Assembly: GCF_902459465.1 (NCBI RefSeq)
Contig: NC_047066.1
Span: forward strand, 15,813,047-15,877,046
Reading direction: 5' to 3'
DNA length: 64,000 bases
Origin: Asterias rubens
Taxonomy: Eukaryota > Echinodermata > Asteroidea > Forcipulatida > Asteriidae
The notes under the pieces were generated by a model that was not told where the DNA came from, did no database searches, and saw only the letters and a program-made list of their open reading frames with translations. Below are positions 53,641 through 64,000 of this stretch, piece by piece. Positions within the stretch are counted from its first letter, which is position 1, and each line of letters starts with the position of its first letter. The position numbers were made by a program, and so were the translations under genes.

Positions 53641-56175
53641 TTATGGAAGTTCTTTCTCTCTATAGGCCTTTAAAAACCTTTGGTCATACGTACTAAAACT
53701 GGGACATAAGTCATCAGGTTTCGGTTTCCGGTTTCGTTGTTTGCTGTCTAAACCTCCAAAATTAAAGATGTAATAATGACCGTCATTTATATAGATTGTT
53801 ATAATCATGCATTCAACTTGACTTTTCATCTTGTAAACTGAGGTCGACTTGCATTGTTCTCGACAGACGCAATCTTTCTTTTTACCGGCAACTTGTTGGC
53901 TTACTGAATGTTCAATTAAATTGATCCAAATAAACGTAGGTTTGTTTGTGCATTTTGCGTGACAATTATACAACGAGTTTTTAAATCATTATCATCTTTT
54001 AAAAATCGGTCAGAGAAAAAAAAACGAGATTTCAGCAACAAATCTGACTATACATCTTTAACCATATACCGGGATGCGGAAGTTGTGTGAGGTAGACGTG
54101 TAGTTTTGTTTCCTGTGCAGTCTAGTTTCAGGTTATGCCCTTTCTACCATTTGTTTCCAATGGTTATTATAATGTTGACTATGCATCATTCGATGAACTT
54201 AACTTTTCATGTAATCACATTCTGGAGCGATCACAACACTATCTACTAAGTCGATGAATAAAAGTTTCCGCTATGCGCCATCTTTACGGGCAACTTTGGT
54301 ATAGATGCCAAAGAGATTGTAAAATGTATTGTAAAGTAAGAAACTCTGTTAAACCTATCCGTTTTTTGACGTCCTTGAGCTCTGTACGTGTGTTGCATTT
54401 TTATGATTTCGGATATGCATTCGTGCGCGTAGTATGCATCTAAACGTATCAGAAAACAACCGGATGTTTTCGGATATGCATTCATGCGCGTAGTATGCAT
54501 CTAAACGCATCCGAAAACAACCGGCTATAAACTGCTCCAGCTGGTCATTATGAACCGTTTAAACACCCCGCGTGACGCGCTCTCCACCACTAGGAACAGC
54601 GAACATGTTATGAATTGTGGTTTAACCCTACACCGGTGGTGCTAGCAGTGAATACTCAGTACTTTCCCGAGTACCGTGAAAACAAAAATAAAAGGCATAA
54701 TATTTCAAACCCTACTCTTGCAATCCTTGAGCAGTATCTTATAAACTCCACATTTGTACCCTTAAACAAAGTTTAAACAAAGTATCTACAAAAGAGGGAC
54801 TAAAGGAGGTCCACGGTTGCAGGCGTATTATAACCTTGGGTGCGTGTGTAATGTTGACGAACACACTACACTGCAACGGGATATGTACGGACATACCCAA
54901 GCCCACTGGGCCTTTCTACACCTCTACATAAAACACGCACATAGTGACTAGCATGTGCAGATCTAAACTGAATTTTTACATTCCTGTTGACTATCAAATC
55001 GTCCCAGTCTGGTGTCCTCTTGGAAAATCTAAAAGATTTCGCTATTATACGAATAGGGTGTATGCCTACACAGTCCGCATCTCTAAACAATCAATCTCTA
55101 AATAATCAATACCATGCCACTTTAAAACTGGTTGATACATCTGCAGTCTCTTGGCAGCAACCATTAAGTAGCGTTAACGGCGAACAGCGGAGTGACGTTT
55201 GCCCGCGCACGATTTCCTTGAAGGATTTTGGGCTCATGGAAATGAGTCAAAGAGGGCGCTATAGGAGGAAACTTCCACACACAAAACAAAAACAAGTATC
55301 AGGAAGTCCGTGGGTATCTTGTGCAACACGGTGGAAGCATTCCTCCCTACCTAACCCGATTCATACAAAACCAGATTGGTCTCTAGTTCCCCCACTGCCA
55401 AAAACCAACTAAGGAAAACGTAAATTTGCTGCTCGTGGGGAAACTCGTTTAATCAACCCCCTTAACACTAAAGAATCCCTTGCCATGCACTGTAAAGCAA
55501 GTGTTAAAGTACAGTACAAAACAATTGATTGTTTTAAATAGGTGGGACATGTAGTGCTTTTCCCGGCTCGACCAGATTTGTAACCTTTGTATTTGTTGTA
55601 TATTTTAACTGTTGTAAAGATTTGTGCTTTTGTCGTATGTCCGTAGTCTTTATTTAAATTTGGTTGTTTGTCTTGTTTTTAATATGATCTTAATCAAATT
55701 GTTCTTATAAATATATATTTCGTATTTATACAATTTAAAATTGATGATGTGTTGAAACAGTGTTTCAATGAGAGGTTTCCCTAGGGTAAATAAGAACTCA
55801 ACAAAATAAAAACATTCTGTGTCCCATAAGATACGGCGAACTGTGTTTCAGATTTCATCTTATATCACCCTCTAGGTAATTAACCTTCTTCAGCCAATCA
55901 TGTTTTCATAGGGGAGGGGCGGGGGGGGGGGGCACCGGGGGAACCAGTAAATCCTAGGAACAATCAATATTGGAACAATGATACGAAATGAATCTGCTAC
56001 CATTCGTTTGCGAAAATATGCAAGCTTTCTAAAGATGAATAATACATTTTTTTCACAATTGGGCGAAAGCAATAAGCAAATAAATTGTCACAGGAAAATG
56101 GTCTTATTTGAACTGTTTTTCTTTCTTCAAATTTTGTTCATGTAAGCGCTAAAAACGTTGTAAAATATTATTCTT
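53641..56175. other. No gene; repeat traces only
   Basis: 54410-54535 carries the segment GGATATGCATTCGTGCGCGTAGTATGCATCTAAACG in two neighbouring versions (landmark CGCGTAGTATGCATCTAAAC at 54424 and 54486), and 54550-54610 has the 3' words of repeat F. A 141-codon frame at 54987-55412 was examined and not called because it shows no family resemblance or splice context. A poly(G) run lies at 55921. Confidence 0.45.
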
Positions 56176-56909
56176 AAAGAGTCAGTTCAGGTAAATATTT
56201 GACTCTGTGCTAACGGTAAAAAATGAATTTATTTCATCCTTATAGACCAATCTTGGCCCTAACCACAATCGACAGGAAACATTTTCTGAGACCCCTGGCA
56301 TGTTGATATTTTTGGGCCCCAAAACGGTGTAAACATTTCGATTTTGAAAGTTCAAGAAACACGTTCTAATGCGTAATTAGCACAAGTAGAACACAATTTA
56401 AAAAAATACTTTTGTTCTCAAGGAAGGCCAAGGATTAACTTTGTAGTGATATAACAGGTAAAAACAAATAATTTTTGCATTTTGTTGGGGTGGAGTTGTA
56501 AAGATGAGCTAAAAACCATAGATTTACATTAAACTTACAGGGTTTGAAGATAAAGATATTGGAAAGCTTCCCTTCAAATATTACTTACTGATGTGCTGTA
56601 GTTTTTGAGATAATAAATGAGTAAAACAATGTCATGAAAATACGTTTGTACATGATTAAAATAATTTTCGTCTTACGATCTGTGAGACGCAAATTATTTT
56701 CATGACATTGTTTTGGTCATTTCCCCAAAACTACAGCACCACAGCACGGAATATTTTCATAGCTTTCTACTATCCTTGTCTTCAAACTGTGTACGTTTAG
56801 TGTAAATCAGTATCAGTGGACAATGTGTTTTTTGTCCTACAAAAAGTACATACACCCTTTAAGCACAAACTGTCAAATCAAATATTTACCTGAACTGGCC
56901 TTTAAATAT
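56176..56909. mobile_element. ~730-bp inverted-repeat element
   Basis: AGTTCAGGTAAATATTTGAC at the left answers AAATATTTACCTGAACTGGC at the right. Near the centre a long stem forms from CAATGTCATGAAAATACG and AAATTATTTTCATGACATTG. A relative without clear ends lies at 39206-39470. No protein is encoded. Confidence 0.72.
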
Positions 56910-57300
56910 TGTTAAGCAACAACTCTTGATTAGTGAACACAATAAAATGTAATTATTTACGAAAAACTTGAATACTTCATTATGTACTAAGTTTTTCAAA
57001 GAAAGACAAAACTTTGATTCGACAAATTGTTACTCAATTTTTCTTAGCGATGTACTTCCAGTGGAGCTGTTAGTCACTATTATTGCCTGACACGGTATAC
57101 TTTACAGAGTTGTACAGTCGAGACGTGACAGTCTGACATCTATACGAAGGGGAGGCATTCGGCCGTGGGCGGTCTCCAGTCGACCTACAGACGCTGACAT
57201 CAGTTTTAGCATCTGATGAAAGTTGTTCCTACGGAAGCTCATGCAGTTTGATATAATTTAAAGTCTTTAAGTACTACCATTCTACCACAACCTTCCTTGT

Positions 57301-57676
57301 TTAAAGACACAGGAAACTTTTGATAATTGTCAAAAGACCAATCTTATCACTTGGTGTATCTCAACAAATGCATAAAATAACAAACCTGTGAAAATTTGAG
57401 CTCAATTGGTCGTCGGAGTTGCGAGATAATAATGAAAGAAAAAAAAACCTTGTCACACGAAGTTATGTGCGTTTAGATGGTTGATTTCAAGACCTCAAAG
57501 TCTAATTCTGAGGTCTCGAGATCAAATTCGTGGATAATTACTTCTTTCTCGAAAACTACGTTACTTCAGAGGGAGCCGTTTCTCACAATGGTTTCTACTC
57601 TCAACTGCTCCTCATTACTCGTTACCAAGTGAGGTTTTATGCAAACAATTATTACCAATAGTGTCCATTGCCTTAA
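57301..57676 (-). mobile_element. MITE family M, complete copy inside the lectin duplication
   Basis: This inverted copy of 8858-9243 starts TTAAAGACACAGGAAACTTT and ends AGTGTCCATTGCCTTAA. It is flanked by a direct repeat of about 38 bases (AAGTACTACCAT..CCTTCCTTGTTT, at 57263-57304 and again at 57674-57712). The corresponding place beside the intact lectin gene (53000-53045) has only one such segment and no MITE, so this insertion postdates the duplication. Confidence 0.85.
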
Positions 57677-57734
57677 AGTACTACCATACAACCACCACCT
57701 TCCTTGTTTTAACGCTGATACCGTAAACCAGTAA

Positions 57735-58183
57735 TTAGTAACAACCGACATTCATCATGCAAATGATTCTCTCTGTCGCAGCTCTCGTCATTCCAACCTA
57801 TTGTGCCTGCACGATTCCAGAAGTCTACGCAATCCTCATCATTCCCGGGGTCATCTGGTTGGCCAGGAATCCAGACATTCGGTGGAACGTCACGCCCTCC
57901 GTCTGATATCCAAGTGAAGTCACCCAACGTGCCTTGGTCCGTTAGGAGTAAGTGGTTGGTGCTGGAATCCCGGATGGTCGCAAGATGGGCCTGGCTCTTA
58001 CTGGTGAAGAACCCATTGCAGTGAGATTCAGCATCGTGCCACGACTTCCTCTGGCCGAAGAAGCGATAGCAGTTTCCCTCGTAAAATGACCAAAGAGGTG
58101 GACACGCTTGGGCTCGAGAAAAACCTAGTAGCATGACGGATAAGAAAACAAAAGAAATGTTCGAGACTATAAAATATAGCCAT
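57735..58183 (-). pseudogene. Broken duplicate of the C-type lectin
   Basis: The frame 57709-58134 gives a shortened lectin-like chain that aligns with the intact gene at 53068-53577: CPPLW, YRFFGQRKSWH, GFFTSKSQAHLA and GWNDESC are all present, with QPD in place of QPN. Three lesions are visible. The original ATG (58181-58183) is separated from the signal-peptide frame by an extra 7 bases. About 21 residues, including the WIGL core, are deleted in the middle. A 5-base loss near the end shifts the frame before the last cysteine. A short product could still start at an internal ATG (58132-58134), but it would lack a full signal peptide and the domain core. Flanks on both sides match those of the intact gene. 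Confidence 0.85.
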
Positions 58184-58289
58184 GACTCTTGAACGAGTAT
58201 TGGTCATGCACTTCAGGTCGTGTCTTTTTGAATTTTGTCGTGTGAATTTTGTATCGAAGTTCTCTTTCTTTATCGGCCTTTCACAATCT

Positions 58290-59674
58290 TTCTAAAACTG
58301 AAATTTAATTATTGTCTTTTTAAAGACAAGTTTATAATGATGTAAACATGAAGATGCTCAGCCCACTTTATAATTAAGATTGCAATTCAAAACTATTAGT
58401 AATATCCCATTTCAGTTGTCCCACTATTTAAGAAAGTGAGTTAGAATGTCTTTAAGTGCTGTCAAAGTGTTCATTTCGCACAGCGCAGTTGGTCTCATGG
58501 ATAATAACAAGGTTCTGTGTGACGGGGCCTTTAGAACTACCTACCTTCACATGTCCATAAAAACACGTAGAACATCCATAATCGACGAGACAAGTTCAAA
58601 GTTCCATCCATGTTTCAGGAAACTTGCCTTGTATGTCCTCCTTTCCGATCTTCAAACGTTTCTAACTGACTTTAACGATGAATATGTAGAACATGAGAAT
58701 TTAACCTGATGTGTCAGGCGGTACCGATGCAACCCAATGTTCTTACATTAAAGTCGTAGGCACAAACGCACAAACTCTTACCCAAAGAAACGGAATAATG
58801 AAAACATTCATAGAAATTGAAAAATGGCTGAAAGTCGAAATGTTCTGTCGCAGGCCTTTGCAGTTAAACTAATGCACATATCGATTGAGTTGCAGGTTTC
58901 ATTTGTATCGGTACTGCACACAAAAGGTATTGATATTACCGCCAAACAAAAATACGTGCCACGAATTAAACCAACAATTGTATAGACACACGGTAAAAAA
59001 TAAATCAGTTAAATTTACGGTGCTTTCACTTGCAGCTAAGGTGCCAGGTAAGGTGAAGTGCAGGAAATTTCACAGTGGTGGAAGTTTTGCAAACTACCCC
59101 TTCAAGGCACAATTTACAAAACTTCCACTGTGAACTTTACGGCAGTTTAACGGGCCTCCTAGCTGCCAGGTAAAGCAGCGTAAACTTTACGGATTGTTTT
59201 GTTTACAGTTCAGGGCATCTAGGTACTACATCGTTGTCGCTGGTAAACTGCTAACAAGATGTGTTTACCAACCTTTAATTAAGTTGGACAACAACAAACA
59301 TGCATTATGCATAATCTGTCCCTTTTCTATACTCGCTTGTTTGAATTTAATACTCAATAGGTTGGAGACTTCGATTGGTGAACCCATGCAGCTGTTTTAT
59401 GTGCTAGTTCACTCTTTGTCATGTAAACAGTTACCTATACATCACATTTAAATCTTCTCAAGAAAACGCCTGATAAATAGGTCCCTCTAATGGTCACTCA
59501 CAGGCCCGAGGGGGAATGGACAAGCACTAGTTACCGAAACATCCAGACACAATGTGTGCTGTAACACACCTCGGTCTTACAATGTGAAATAAGAAAAGAA
59601 ACTTGGAAAATAATGGAAGTTATTTAATTGCAGTTCACGGTTCACGTCAAGAGAGGGCGCTGTAACCAGTGACC
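58290..59674. other. No recognisable gene
   Basis: Short frames at 58446-58709 and 59194-59451 were considered and show no family resemblance. A hairpin at about 59074-59135 pairs CACAGTGGTGGAAGTTTTG with AAAACTTCCACTGTG. Confidence 0.4.
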
Positions 59675-59828
59675 ATAGACCTTATCGCAAATACCAATGC
59701 GCAAGCGCAGACTGTTGAATGAGGTGCATTGTGGGATAGATATGAATCAAATTTGGATACCAGCAAGACCACAATGCACCTAATTCCAAGCTTTACGCGC
59801 GCGCCCCGGTATTTGCGAAAAGGTCTAT
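59675..59828. mobile_element. MITE family C, copy 2 (TAGACC termini)
   Basis: ATAGACCTTATCGCAAATACC and GGTATTTGCGAAAAGGTCTAT bound 154 bases, the same length as copy 1 at 18225-18378 but inverted. Its right end overlaps the left end of the element at 59827 in GGTCTATAGACC. Confidence 0.85.
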
Positions 59829-59958
59829 AGACCTTATTGCAGATAGCAATTTTGAACAACTGCGCATGTGCGCGCAAAGGACTGTGGGAAAAATTTGGCA
59901 CCTCGCTCAAAAAAGTAAACAACGTTCAACGTTCGTACACGATCGATCGGTTTGCAAA

Positions 59959-60029
59959 ATGGATGTGGCAGGAGTGACCGAGAAAGAGCTGGTTGATAGA
60001 ATAAATAGTTCTGGCATAGACAAACTAAG
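59959..60029 (+). other. Exon-like open segment at the left of element D
   Basis: An ATG in good context (CAAAATGG) opens MDVAGVTEKELVDRINSSG followed by IDKLR and a donor-like AAG|GTAATC. It lies 130 bases inside the terminus, where a transposon gene would be expected to start. A later segment at 60253-60329 (TPICADKYFDKSMDDLNDK, then a GTAAGA donor) also looks coding. No join that keeps the frame was found, so this is a weak call. Confidence 0.25.
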
Positions 60030-61628
60030 GTAATCTTTAGCTAAAGTGAATGTGACAAGACACAGTAGTTAAAGACAAACTCCAAAGGCGACATTTTTTC
60101 GCGATAAAATTACTGTTTTTAGGTTTGCCCGTCTACGTCTGTAGGGCGTCGGAAGACTGACATTGACAAGGTCAATGGCGAGAAGTTGCAACACGGATCA
60201 GTGACCCTCCCGCAACCATCAGTCACCCTCGAAGGATCGGAAATAACAACCAAAACTTCCCACCAGTGACTCCGATTTGTGCTGATAAATACTTCGACAA
60301 AAGCATGGACGACCTCAATGACAAAAGTAAGACATTTTTTCTGTTACAAAACAGAGAAACATTGCCAAGGTCATGATGATCGAGGACTGTCATGACTGTT
60401 TTACAAAAAATAAAAACATTTCTTATTCCTGGTCTAGATAGAGTCTAGATTTAGCTCTATGGATAAAGCCCATCAATGGTTACATTGTCTTGATTCGATT
60501 GTATCTGTAATACTGATCAGCAATGACGTGGACGTAAATAGAATAGCTTTCAATCATGGTAGTTGTACATTTTAAAAACTTTATGTGGCAGATGATACTT
60601 TTTCCTTATTTCTCACACCATCAACTTTTTAGGTCTACCACTGATATGGTTCAAAATTAAAGTGACCAAAAGTGACTAAGTAATTTTGGTTTATGTTTAT
60701 ATTTATTAATATAAATCTATTTCTACCTCCATGGTTATACAGTAGATCATGACATGACAAGTACGACAAGGTTCTGGTGTAGGTCCTAGCATACTTCTAG
60801 TTTCTAGAACTTAGAAGTAGTCCTAGCATAAACATGTTTTTATCAAGGGTTCAGTTTATACAAGTTTGATGTACACGTATTGTACGAACATGATTCTGTG
60901 CATAATATAATTACATACTTTGTGCTTTGTTTTGTGCATGTATTACAAAAATGATACTTTTAGTACACTGTACCATAAAGCATCAAGTTGTAAGCTTTAT
61001 TGTTAGACCCTACTGGTACTGTAATAATGGTATGTTTGTTATGCCTATAATTTTATCATATGATATGAGTTTATGAGTTTTTGTAGGTTTGTAATTCGAA
61101 AAGCAAGGACTAGGTCACATGAGCGAAACCCTTCTTAAGGTAGGAATTTGAAAAAAGAATATAATTTCTTTTTAATTTTTGTTTTCAAATAAGTTTGATT
61201 TATTCAACAACAAAAATAGATTCTGCATTGGGCATCCTCAAAAAATAAATCCTTTTGGTTTTACTTGGAAATTGTTACCATTTAACTTTATTATTTTGGG
61301 GGCAACTATCCCAATTAATACATTTTGGATTCTAAACGATTCTAAACTAATTATACTGATAGGTCTCATTTTGTAGTTTAAGTGGGTGAAAAGTCATTTC
61401 AAACCTTGCCATCAAAGAAGAAGTATTGTGAGCACTTAAATGTGATTCTCTGCAAACTCTGCATCTTAAAAATTTTGATTTAAATTAACAAGTAAGTTGA
61501 CTGGCACTGTGGTCAGGTGGTTCAGGGCCCACTAATAATGGGTTCAGTACTGCCAGAGGCAATTTGTAATGTATTAAGCTGTCTCATGACTTCACAAAGC
61601 CAACATTAAAACAATTGATATTTATTAA

Positions 61629-61805
61629 GCTGCAGCCACCTTTGGCAAACACGGCATGCATGTCAGAGTCCTTGTTCACAAAAAGACTCTAGAAGAGGGG
61701 TCAGACTATCTTCTACACCAACAGGTTGGAATGGAATCTAAAGATGACAGTGCCATGATAAAACTGCAGCTTTGTATAAAACCTGTGACAAATTCTTGTT
61801 TGTGA
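61629..61805 (+). other. Exon-like open segment within element D
   Basis: One frame is open for 58 codons to a TGA: AAATFGKHGMHVRVLVHKKT, then LEEGSDYLLHQQVGMESKDD, then a hydrophobic-mixed end KLQLCIKPVTNSCL. The composition looks like protein but I do not recognise the family. The bases before it (TTTATTAAG) could serve as an acceptor. Confidence 0.25.
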
Positions 61806-62879
61806 ATGCTATATCATGCATGTTGTGAGTTTAACTCCCGGGGTTGGTGTGAAAACAATTGTTCACAATCTAACCAGCATCTGTAATTATTTGACCCATT
61901 TTATGGTGAGAGTTTAAAGGTTTCATTGATAACTGTGGGTACACATAATTTAACTCTTGCTGAAAATAAATCCAAACCTGTCACACTTTTTGTTCAATAT
62001 ATTTGTTTACAAACACTTTTATTTTAAATTTCCATCCTTTAATTTTTTTCTTCAAATATCTAAATTGGTAATATTAACTTTATAACACACTTGGTATTTT
62101 CATGGCCCCTTAAAAACACTTACATTGCAGTTTACTTCACTCAATTATTATCTACCCTTGTTTGCCTCAGGTATTGTTCATGTTGACTGTACTGAGGCGG
62201 TTAACTACAACCCTCTAGATCTTTGCAATTGCAACCCTTGGTATTATTTAAATCTTTGCATTATGAAGTATTATTGTATGATTTAAGTAACCAGAATAAA
62301 TGAAGCTTTAAACTCTTCAAGACAGTGGAAATGGACGTTTGGACAGTGTTATTGTTTGTATTGTATTGTATTATTCTACTTTCTCTGAGAATTGTAGCCT
62401 ACAACCGCAGGACGCCACGCACAGGCATATTAAGAAGCATTTGCGATACCTTCGCTTGCGTCACAGTTCACTCTGCAATTAACATTTATCTTTTCATCGC
62501 CAATTTACGTGTCATCAGTCAAAAATGGCCTCAAGAGCATGAAGACACACATACACACACACAGCCTTTAGTCAATTCAGAAGATGGTCAATGAGCTCTC
62601 CTGCAGCAAAAGAAGTAGGATGTGGTTGGTCGAGTCCACAAAACAACAGTACAGATCACATCTTTGGAGTGAACACAGAACTGGGAGAATAACTGCTTCC
62701 AATATGAGTCCTGTCACGAAGCATGTTGATGCACAAGTAATTATCTGAAAGATAAAGCAGACAAAAACTAAGGGAATAAATGAGTGGTTACAAGTTCTTA
62801 AAAAGGCGTTTAAAACAGGCAGGGTCGTGGTCGTTCAGCCCTTGTTTCCTCTTTTACGTATCTTATTTGATGACCTGAC

Positions 62880-63200
62880 ATGTGTTGCATTTTAATGACT
62901 GAGACAGTTTTCGGATGCATTGTGTGGTGTGTGCGTAGTTAGTCTTGGTGCAAGACGTTTCTTGTTTTGCTTTCACACCCAGCGCGGCCAACTCACAAAC
63001 ATCACCCGTATCGGTGAAACATCTAGCACCAAGACCAGCACATATTATGCATCTAAACATATCAAAAACAACCGGTTATAAAGATCTCCAGCTGGTCTTT
63101 ATCACTCGTTAACTTTAAACACCCTGACCCCACGTGAAGCGCTCTCCACCACAACTTAACAGGAATGCAGATAGCGAAACTGATTGAGGCATTTATGAAT
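62880..63200 (+). repeat. Repeat F relative with a nested 98-bp hairpin
   Basis: CTAAACATATCAAAAACAAC, ATCTCCAGCTGGTC and GCGCTCTCCACCAC follow the copy at 54410-54610. A 98-base element (62940-63037) interrupts it, with ends TAGTCTTGGTGCAAGACGTT and ATCTAGCACCAAGACCA. These ends resemble those of the Mutator-like foldback at 17807-18159. Confidence 0.6.
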
Positions 63201-64000
63201 GATCTTTTGCCTTGTAAATCATAACCAAACACTCTGCCCTGAAAGTCAATCATGACTAATATGATTATGAGCTAATTAATGAGCAGTATCATTATCAGAA
63301 TATTGATATTATATTCTGAATATAATATCAATATCTGTCATCTCTAAAAAATGTTGAGGAATATATAATTGAATAGGCCTATGTATGTTTCTTTTTTAGT
63401 TTCTACCACAAATCACACATAAATCTAGCCTATACAATACTCAAATTGTAGCCTACAGTTTGTTGGGTTTGACATGCTTGATGATTTAATCATGACCCGG
63501 TCATGATTAAATCATAAACAAGCTTTATTGATATTTTATTAAACTATTTTGTGTTCAATCAAAGTCAAAAGAACATGCATGGACCTACCTACCTACACGT
63601 ATGTACATACATGTACAGTCCCTCGTTCTTCCGTTGAGTCGCAAAGCACACACTGGTCCGATGGCATTATTGTCGTAGTTTTTTATATTAATATTACACA
63701 TCTGGACTTGGCTAAATAAAGCATGGAGGTACACACATTCGTGGGTGAAACTGGCTTCCGCCACAGAAGCATGACCGTCCACCAAGAACAATGTCAATGT
63801 TTACAAACTTATTGTTTACAAAAAAACTTTGTAGAACACGTTATTTACGTGACGACCGTATAACTGGAGGTGCAAAATATTTCCCACAATCCTTTGCGGG
63901 ACGTCGGATTTTTGCTATCTGCAATAAGGTCTATTATTTAAAAAATATATAGTGCCCGATCCGGTACTATTAAACAAAACACGCGTGCGGGATCACTAGA

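Larger units (their letters stand above)
59827..63934. mobile_element. Possible 4.1-kb element D (TAGACC termini)
   Basis: The left end ATAGACCTTATTGCAGATAG and the right end, in reverse, are identical over the first 23 bases, and the match resumes with GCAAAGGA(C/T)TGTGGGAAA and GCACCTC further in. The pair is 4108 bases apart. Inside are short exon-like pieces on the + strand, a repeat F relative and a tiny MITE, but no recognised transposase. It may be one large element, possibly with a decayed gene, or two ends of a MITE separated by later events. Confidence 0.45.

Noticed and set aside
54987-55412. 141-codon frame on the + strand
   Set aside because: No recognisable domain or hydrophobic pattern and no neighbouring exon; probably chance.
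62325-62594. 89-codon frame with a hydrophobic start and a THTHTQ stretch
   Set aside because: It could be a small membrane protein of element D, but the only support is composition. Kept out of the gene list.

Overview
This window looks like nuclear DNA from an animal. It has spliced genes with canonical GT/AG introns, several LINE fragments of metazoan type, tRNA-derived SINEs and a very high load of short inverted-repeat (MITE-like) elements. The protein families (an expanded-type rhodopsin-class GPCR, a Ly6/three-finger GPI-anchored protein, intronless secreted C-type lectins) and the style of the repeats fit an invertebrate deuterostome, most likely an echinoderm such as a sea star. That placement is inference; no marker gene fixes the species.

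Genes. Five loci can be supported. (1) A two-exon class A GPCR on the + strand (2689-4280, 351 aa after splicing). (2) A three-exon Ly6/uPAR-type GPI-anchored protein on the + strand (16640-21419, 139 aa); its first intron holds a pile of MITEs and its second intron holds a dead LINE. (3) A five-exon SAM-domain gene on the - strand (30678-33883, 245 aa) with a poly(A) signal; it lies inside a 10.5-kb CACTA-like element. (4) An intronless secreted C-type lectin on the - strand (53068-53577, 169 aa). (5) A duplicated but broken copy of that lectin (57735-58183). A C2H2 zinc-finger reading frame of 73 aa sits exactly inside intron 2 of the SAM gene. No bacterial features, rRNA genes or CRISPR arrays are present.

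Layout. 0.2-9.2 kb: nested MITEs, a LINE 3' end, the GPCR, a foldback element with an internal 64-bp tandem array, and more MITEs. 9.18-15.97 kb: three and a half nearly identical copies of a ~1.93-kb unit without a recognisable gene. 16.6-21.4 kb: the Ly6 gene and its intronic elements, including a Mutator-like foldback with a perfect 9-bp target duplication. 21.9-26.3 kb: a 4.3-kb terminal-inverted-repeat element carrying remnants of a cysteine-rich transposon-type protein and a dead RTE-like LINE. 28.1-38.7 kb: the CACTA-like element with terminal tandem arrays, the SAM gene, and a 3.5-kb foldback whose arms are 31-bp tandem repeats. 38.7-47.7 kb: MITEs, LINE scraps, and a 2.1-kb inverted-repeat element that encloses a GCGCCA-rich stretch and a TATA box. 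48.2-52.6 kb: TTAA-flanked 494-bp MITEs, SINE copies and abutting MITEs. 52.7-58.3 kb: the duplicated lectin block. 59.7-63.9 kb: a possible 4.1-kb element with related termini.

The genes do not form a pathway. The coherent story is one of mobile DNA: at least four superfamily-type signatures (CACTA-like, Mutator-like, TTAA/piggyBac-like, and a family ending in TAGACC/GGTCTA) can be read from termini and target duplications, often nested so that relative insertion order can be inferred. All family names rest on pattern recognition by eye; no database search was run.
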